From Hedera helix (taxonomy: Eukaryota > Streptophyta > Magnoliopsida > Apiales > Araliaceae): a stretch of 64,000 nt of DNA. The notes below the pieces were generated by a model that was not told the origin of the DNA, searched no databases, and was given only the letters and a program-made list of their open reading frames with translations. Shown one piece after another: positions 57,855 through 64,000 of the stretch. The stretch covers positions 14,665,510-14,729,509 of the forward strand of contig OX359282.1 in NCBI GenBank assembly GCA_947179155.2. Direction: 5' to 3'. Numbering within the stretch: position 1 is the stretch's first letter; each line of letters starts with the position of its first letter. The position numbers were made by a program, and so were the translations under genes.

Positions 57855-59005
57855 ATTTGAAATTCTTGAAATTGTGCCAAAATTTACACTTGTGTGCCTT
57901 AAAAATAATAAAATGAATGATGATTTTCGATTGTATTTGAAATGTTTAAAAGAGGGTCTATGCTAATTGTTTCGGCTAGACCAGAATGACTTAAAAATAT
58001 CAAAATGTATTTCTAAAATGTCAACACACTATGTGGTGTGAATATGACAATGACAGAATCCTCAACGTACTGTCAAGACTATACGGTATCATGAAGTCAT
58101 AAAGTAATGACGGAATCCTTAACGCACTGTCAAGATGATTCGATAACATGAAGTCATCAAATAATTTTTAGTTATTTTAAACTATATAGAAAAATGAATG
58201 TCTATGTCATTTGTATCGGCTAAATATTGTTAATTTTAACCTGAAATGATGAACTTCAAAAAAAATTATTGCACGTGTGTGCTTTTAAAAAGTTTTACAA
58301 TTCTGATTGATATCCGAACTATTATTGTAAGTCTATACCAATTGTTTCGGCTAGACATTTGCATGTTAGACATTTAAAAGCTATCCAAATCTGTTGTTGG
58401 TACGGATTCTGAGGCTGAGAGAACAACCCATAATGGGGAACAACATAAACATCGGATAAATGATACAAAGAGTAACCTAAGAGGTTAATCCCCTTAAATA
58501 CAGTTTGGACATATAACCTAAGAGGGTCAATTAAGAGACTGATGCCTCAACAGACGTTCATGGTCTAGGTGACCACTCAACATTTAAAATCAATTGTCAA
58601 TTATTAAATTGTGCATTGATTATATCGAACTCATATTATTGAATTATTTTGTAACCTGAAAAGGTCAATCAAATGATTGATTCCCTAGCATTTATTCATG
58701 GTCTTTATAACCCTTCAGTCATATATGAAATTATTTTAAAAAAAAAAAAAATTACTTCCTAATTATTCAAGCTCATTCACAATTATTGAACAATTGTTGA
58801 AGACTTCTGGAAAATATCCCAATATTCTAGAAATTGAATGGGTAGAGGTATAAATTTTAGAGGAGATTTGTTATAGAATTAAATGATCAATAAAGAATCC
58901 TCAAAGAATGAGAAATTTGATAGGTTAGATCGAGAACCTAATGGGTAGAATGAGCAAAAATAAGTATGCTGTAATTTCGAGGATGAAATTCTTAGAAAAA
59001 TGAGT

Positions 59006-59155
59006 GAATGTAATACCCGGATACTTACGAGATTTGTAGAAAAAATCAAATATGATTAATTAAAGGTTGAGGTAAAACCTAGCTTTGATGAATGAAATAA
59101 GAAGAGATATATGTGCTGTAATTTCGAGGACGAAATTCTTATAAGAAGGGGTGAA
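59006..59155 (+). mobile_element. PPT-proximal junction, downstream copy
   Basis: Near-identical to 51,880-52,029. A decayed purine-tract region (58,975-59,005) precedes it, so the internal 3' end carries two successive purine-tract plus LTR-start segments. It ends 'ataagaaggggtgaa' before the second LTR. Confidence 0.75.
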
Positions 59156-60467
59156 TATAATATCCCGACTATTTACAAGACTTGTAGATAAGATCTTAAA
59201 TGATTAATTAAAGGTTAAGGTTTAAAACCTAGAGTTGGAGAAGTGAGATGTGTAGGAAATGAGTAAACATTTTTTTTAACCTAATTCATTTGTTAGGGAT
59301 TAAATGTGAGAATATTATAATGATGCATTTGGAGAATTTATTAAGAAAATAAATTCAATTAAGAAGTGAAGGTGATTATATTGATACATATATATACCTA
59401 AAGTGTGGTTTTTAGCCAAATAAGAAGATGAGTAAATTAATACTCAACAAAACTAATAAATTAATTAATTTTGATATAGAAGCCCAATGGAGTTAATGTA
59501 ATAATTTAAAGTAATGAACCCAAATAAAATAAATTAGTAGCCCAAACATTGAGTCCAAACTTAAAAGCCAAATGTTGGTCAATGTGTTGGGAGAATATTT
59601 TTCAAGTATTGGTGAGTGTAGAGAATTAATTAATGTATGGTTAATTGAATAACCCTAGTTGGTAGGCAAGAGAAGGCATTAACCAAACATTGGTTAATTA
59701 CTATGTGAATGAATGAGATGATGATAACTAACCATGGACGAGTTAATTGAGTAACCCTATGAGGTAGATAAATTAATGGTTTAACTATGCATTGGTTAGT
59801 TGCTAGCAAAATATGTAGCTACATAATTATATATATACATGATGGATGAGAATTAACTAAGGTGAGGTTGGTAGTTTCACATTGGGTTAGTTATTAGAAG
59901 AGAGTAACCTTTCATGGGTTAATTGGTAAAAGAATATTATAGATACAATTATGTATGTGTATAATTTATCAAGATATAATTGGTAGGTAACTATGGGTTG
60001 CATGTTATAGAAAATTAACCATACTTGGCTAATTGTTATGCGAAATTACAAGTATTGTATATATATGTATATATAATAAAAATAAAAGAAAAATGGTGGA
60101 GTATTGACCAACAATAAAGCCCTACTTGGGAATTAAGTGTAGTTTGCCTGTTGCTTGTATCCATTTAAATTGGTCATTCCTTTGTCAATTCTCTTATTTT
60201 ATGATAGGATGTGATTTAAATAAAAATTATTGGTGAATATATATAGATGTACATATTATAAATATATGAATTGGTAGAGAGTTAACCAATGTTGGTTAAA
60301 TAAATTAACCATGAGTAATATGAAAGCTTGTCTATAACCCTAGTCAATCAAGATGGTTAATTCTTATGAATTTATGTTAGTAAAGAACTAACCATTGTTA
60401 GGTTAGTTGTTAACCTTAAGTGGTTATAAAAATAAAACTTTAACCAATGCTAGAGTTAAGTGTTAGT

Positions 60468-60469
<2 letters not shown>

Positions 60470-60544
<75 letters not shown>
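60470..60544. repeat. (AT)n microsatellite, H second LTR
   Basis: About 75 bp of alternating AT; the first LTR has only a few units here. Confidence 0.95.
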
Positions 60545-60545
<1 letters not shown>

Positions 60546-60897
60546 TTGAATGTAGAGAGTTAATCACATTGTGATTAATTGTTGTGAGATGTATAAATAT
60601 AAAAATATATAAGGAAGATGATCTTTAACCAATGTTGGGTATTTGAGTGACCAATGTTAAGTGTAGTACTTTAACCCTAGGTCTTATGGAGAGTTAGAGA
60701 GTTAACCACATGTGGGTTAAGTGTTGGATGATTTGTTCACTAACTACCTAACCACCCTAGTCAATCAAATTGTCATTCTTGGTGGTTAATCACCAAGTCA
60801 ATCAAGTTGTCATTCACTAAAATAGTATGCATGGATTAACCCTTTAATTCACCTATGTTAGTTGATTAGTAGATGATAAGTGAGGTTAGTTGAGTCT

Positions 60898-60905
60898 TAT
60901 AAATA
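60898..60905 (+). promoter_or_regulatory. TATA box, H second LTR
   Basis: TATAAATATAAC, as in the first LTR. Confidence 0.65.
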
Positions 60906-62471
60906 TAACTCATCACCAAGTCTAGTAAAAGTTGGTCATTTATTCATTTCACCAAGTTATAGAGAGAGGAACATTTTAGAGAGAAATGAGAGCTCATTTG
61001 AGAGAGTTAAAGAAATCCACCAAGAGTGTTAGTCATTTCGGGTGAAAGAAGAATAAAGAGGAGGAGTCCTAGCAAAACTCTAGCAAGAAGAAAATCTCTT
61101 AGAAAGTTAAAATTTTCCTTTACCTTGATATTTTTATTTTATGTTGTTAAATGTTTGAACTAGAGAGGTTATATACGATGTATGATATGTATATGATGTA
61201 TGTAGATTCATAAAACATAATTGTCTAGCAAATAATGTTTGTAGCATCATGTTTAAACCAATCGAATCAAGGATTTATGAAGCTAGTTTCTATTCAGTCC
61301 TTGTAAGCGATTTTAAGCCTATTTTTGTTTAGAATTTGGATTTTTGATATAAAGAGAAATTGTAGAGGGAGAAATTCTGATGAGAATGGAATCAAAAATC
61401 ACCCCAAAATATTTTAAAATGAAAAAGTTATGACTGTTGGAGTGATTGGGGGTCGGACAGTCCAATTTAAGGTTTTGCATTCTGCTTTGAGCGCCCCGGC
61501 ACCTAGATTAAGCCTTTGTTGAGTGCCCTAGCACTCAAGACAGAAAGTTCAGGTTGTTTTTTTTGTTCGGGTCAGGTCAAATAGGTCCGGATCGGGTCGA
61601 GTCAGTCCAGGTTGGGTTTTATTTGAAAAATTAAGTTGAAATAAGTGTAAAATGAATGTGTTTGAATACTAAACTAATATATATAGAATCTATTAGTAAC
61701 TAAATGGTAGCTACATGTTTAAAATAAAGACTAAGGTTAATATAATTAAAAAGTTAACTATTGGTATTGTTTGAAGAATATTAAAATATTATTAAATGGT
61801 GAATAATATTAGTATGTGATTAAAAAGTTGTTAAATGATTAATAACATTAGTAAATGATTAATAATATTAATACGTGATTAAAATATTGTTAAATGGTTA
61901 ATAATATTAATAAAAGAGTAAAATATTATTAAATAGTTAATAATATTAATAAATGATTAAAATATTATTAAATGGAGAATAATATTAGTAAGGGATTAAA
62001 AATATTATTAAATAGTTAATAATATTAATAAGTGATTAAAATATTATTAAGTGATTAATAATATTTGAATGTGATTGTATATTATCAAAGGTAAATAATA
62101 TTATGAGGTATTTGATGAATTATTAAATGTCCGAATCATTAAGTTATGTAAAAGAAGAAAGTTTACTTGAATTAAACCAAGGTAAGAGTTAATTAGTGAC
62201 TAAATATTAAACAACTTACTAAATATAGGTTGTATGAAGAATGCAAGGTATCGGTAAAAGTTGAATAAGCGTACCCGACACGTCTAACTAGGTTTGGGCT
62301 AGGGTTTTGTCCGGACATCAAAAGTTCTTTTGTCAAACATCTTAAGAGTTAATAATTTAGAATTAGAGTTATATTTAGACACTAAGTAATAGTCATTGTA
62401 ACTAATAATGATGTCAATTTCATATATAAATTATAGGTTGAACGAAAAACACAAAATAAGCGTAAGTGGTA

Positions 62472-64000
62472 AATCTATGAACATGTATTTAAATTACATA
62501 TAAGTAGCGGAAGCATGGTAAATTATATTAACTTTTTTTTACTACAAATCATAATTTAAGATCGACCTTTATGCATAATTACTAATTAACAAGAAGAAAA
62601 TATAGAATTATACCCTTTTAGAATCTAATTTTTCACATGTACGTGTTCAACTCCAATTTTTTCGTGTTCACCTTGAATTTCATCGATTAGATTCATTTGA
62701 TCAACATCAGCCACCTAAGTGTTTGACCTCTAGAGGTGATCCACTAAGTAATAATAATAATTCAAGAAGTGGACGATGACAAACTCTAGTTTTCTCTCTC
62801 TAGAGAATATGTGAATATTCTCCCAAAACTTGTGGAAGTGTTTGTAACCCCAATCCATAATAAGACTCATCTTATTTATAGGTATAGTTAACTATCCTAA
62901 CACCTTTAGAAATAGGGTTTTTAATTAAACTCCTAATCTAATTATAAACTTAATTAATTTAATATAATAATCACAATTCCTAAACTATTTAAAAACTTAA
63001 TTATCATATATGAGAGTACTCTTATTAATTGATTCATAAACCATTTATGAACTAAATAATAAAGATAATAGTAATAATAATAAGAATCATCTTATTAATT
63101 TATAATTAGTATTTTCAAAATACTAAATAATAAATATTAAGTTATTTAATTTATTCTATCCCTATAGTATAAATTAAATATACTTAATTCATTATTACGA
63201 TTATGTCATTTACTTCTTAAATAATTATTTTTCTTTTGCGGTGTGACCCTTTAGGGTCTCCACATTAAACCGGTTATAAAATAAATTAAGTAGAACTATT
63301 CTAATCTTATTTATATAAATAAATTAAATAATTTAATTCATTTAAATAAATAATATTTATTCCATAATAAGGGTAAGACACCTTAGCGATTAACGACTTT
63401 TCAGATAATATAGATTTCAAAATTTAATCATAAAATAACCTATTCACCGAATAGTTGTCGTACAATTCAATCATTCTACTTCACAATATCCCAATAAAAA
63501 ATAAGACATGGTATTACTGTCAAGTCTTATTTTATTTGATTATATGCATTTCGATTCTCAAATGAATAACTCTAATTAATATAAATTAGAAACTACTTTC
63601 TAATTTTCATTCTGTCTTGGCCAAGGACTACTGAATTGTCATTTATCGAATTGCATAAGACATTATCTTCTTTTACTAGAAGTGATAAATTCTTTGTTGA
63701 TCATTCACCTATCTTCATGTGCAACTTATTATATCCGAACATACCTTTTGATATACCCTAAATGTTTTAAGGAATATGTCAAAATATAATTCATCATACA
63801 CAAGATATTATGATGATATCAAGTCCAATGATCACTTGTACTACTATCACAAAATGAATTCCTATTGACAGACGAGTAAGATTCTATTAGATATTCCTTA
63901 AGTGAGTTACGTTCAGTTAACTTATTCTCTAATAAGTACCTACATACTTACTTCAGTGTCTCTACACAATTGATTATAAGATCAATCATCATCTTTATAA
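62472..64000 (-). mobile_element. Copia LTR, third copy (runs off window)
   Basis: It is homologous to 45,846-49,749 from 'tagcggaagcatggtaaa' onward; the terminal 'tgttggtttg' is not recognisable. The TATA box is at 62,873-62,880. The minus-strand frame that is open in the other two copies has a stop here (near 63,950). The right end lies outside the window. Confidence 0.8.
62873..62880 (-). promoter_or_regulatory. TATA box, third copia LTR
   Basis: Minus-strand CTATAAATAAGATGAGT, conserved with the other two copies. Confidence 0.65.

Larger units (their letters stand above)
56808..59005 (+). mobile_element. Element H internal region, noncoding
   Basis: About 2.2 kb after the primer site TGGTATCAAAGT (56,811-56,822). 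No gag or pol resemblance is seen in any frame. In order it contains SL1 (56,828-56,866), three 80-bp blocks (57,222-57,470), block 3 with three 'ggtaagtt' phrases (57,560-57,720), SL2 (57,840), SL3 hairpins near 57,957, 58,200 and 58,330, 'ctcaacgtactgtcaagact' blocks (58,060-58,150), and 'taacctaagaggttaatccc' phrases (58,470-58,700). The order is the same as in A, B and E. Confidence 0.8.
59156..62471 (+). mobile_element. Element H, second LTR (interrupted)
   Basis: It matches the first LTR from 'taatatcccg' through 'cacaaaataagcgta', with TG changed to TA at the start. It lacks the 703-bp insertion. The remaining ~800 bp are missing because copia LTR sequence begins at about 62,472. It contains a TATA box (60,898), an AT microsatellite (60,470-60,544), the GGGTCGG block (61,570-61,620) and the AT array. 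Confidence 0.85.

Overview
The window looks like plant nuclear heterochromatin, most likely from a eudicot. It is strongly AT-rich and has no intact protein-coding gene, tRNA or rRNA that I can support. Nearly all of it is nested LTR-retrotransposon DNA: TG...CA termini, primer sites matching plant initiator-methionine tRNA (TGGTATCAGAGC), purine tracts, 5-bp target duplications, and decayed Ty3 and Ty1 proteins. I cannot name the species.

Layout. 1-7,632: minus-strand LTR element A, its left LTR cut by the window edge. 7,633-8,052: short interval with a possible zinc-knuckle remnant. 8,053-12,590: minus-strand element B, truncated on the right. 12,591-17,045: plus-strand element C, a single LTR with internal sequence on both sides. 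17,046-22,716: minus-strand Ty1/copia element D (decayed gag, long leader, primer site, 5' LTR). 22,717-24,661 and 34,408-35,730: older LTR-type DNA (J), split by element E. 24,662-34,407: complete, young, minus-strand element E with target duplication GCTAC. 35,731-36,094: fragment of a C/E/F-type LTR. 36,095-37,385 and 40,907-41,487: LTR I1, split by solo LTR F (target duplication TACAT). 41,488-50,220: LTR I2, split by solo LTR G and by a copia solo LTR (target duplication TAAAT) that itself carries another solo LTR (target duplication CTATC). 50,221-51,879: broken Ty3 gag and RT-RNase H. 52,030-62,471: plus-strand element H, with a 703-bp copia solo LTR (target duplication GTGAG) in its first LTR. 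62,472-64,000: a third copia LTR.

The main point of interest is that A, B, C, E and H have internal regions of about 2.1-2.9 kb without a recognisable protein, yet they share ordered sequence blocks and small inverted repeats. These are a stem-loop just after the primer site (SL1), a tight TCTAGC-3nt-GCTAGA hairpin (SL2), and several copies of a GTCTA...TAGAC hairpin (SL3). Their long LTRs share a TGAGC-N6-GCTCA hairpin followed by a TTTNCAG acceptor-like site, and often a GC-palindrome block with repeated 'ACCAAAATGCCCC' phrases. This resembles the published LARD concept (large retrotransposon derivatives whose conserved internal domain is RNA, not protein). The elements are presumably mobilised in trans; the broken Ty3 pol joined to an H-type LTR at 52,030 points to a possible partner family. 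All comparisons were made by eye, so percent identities and exact repeat edges are approximate.
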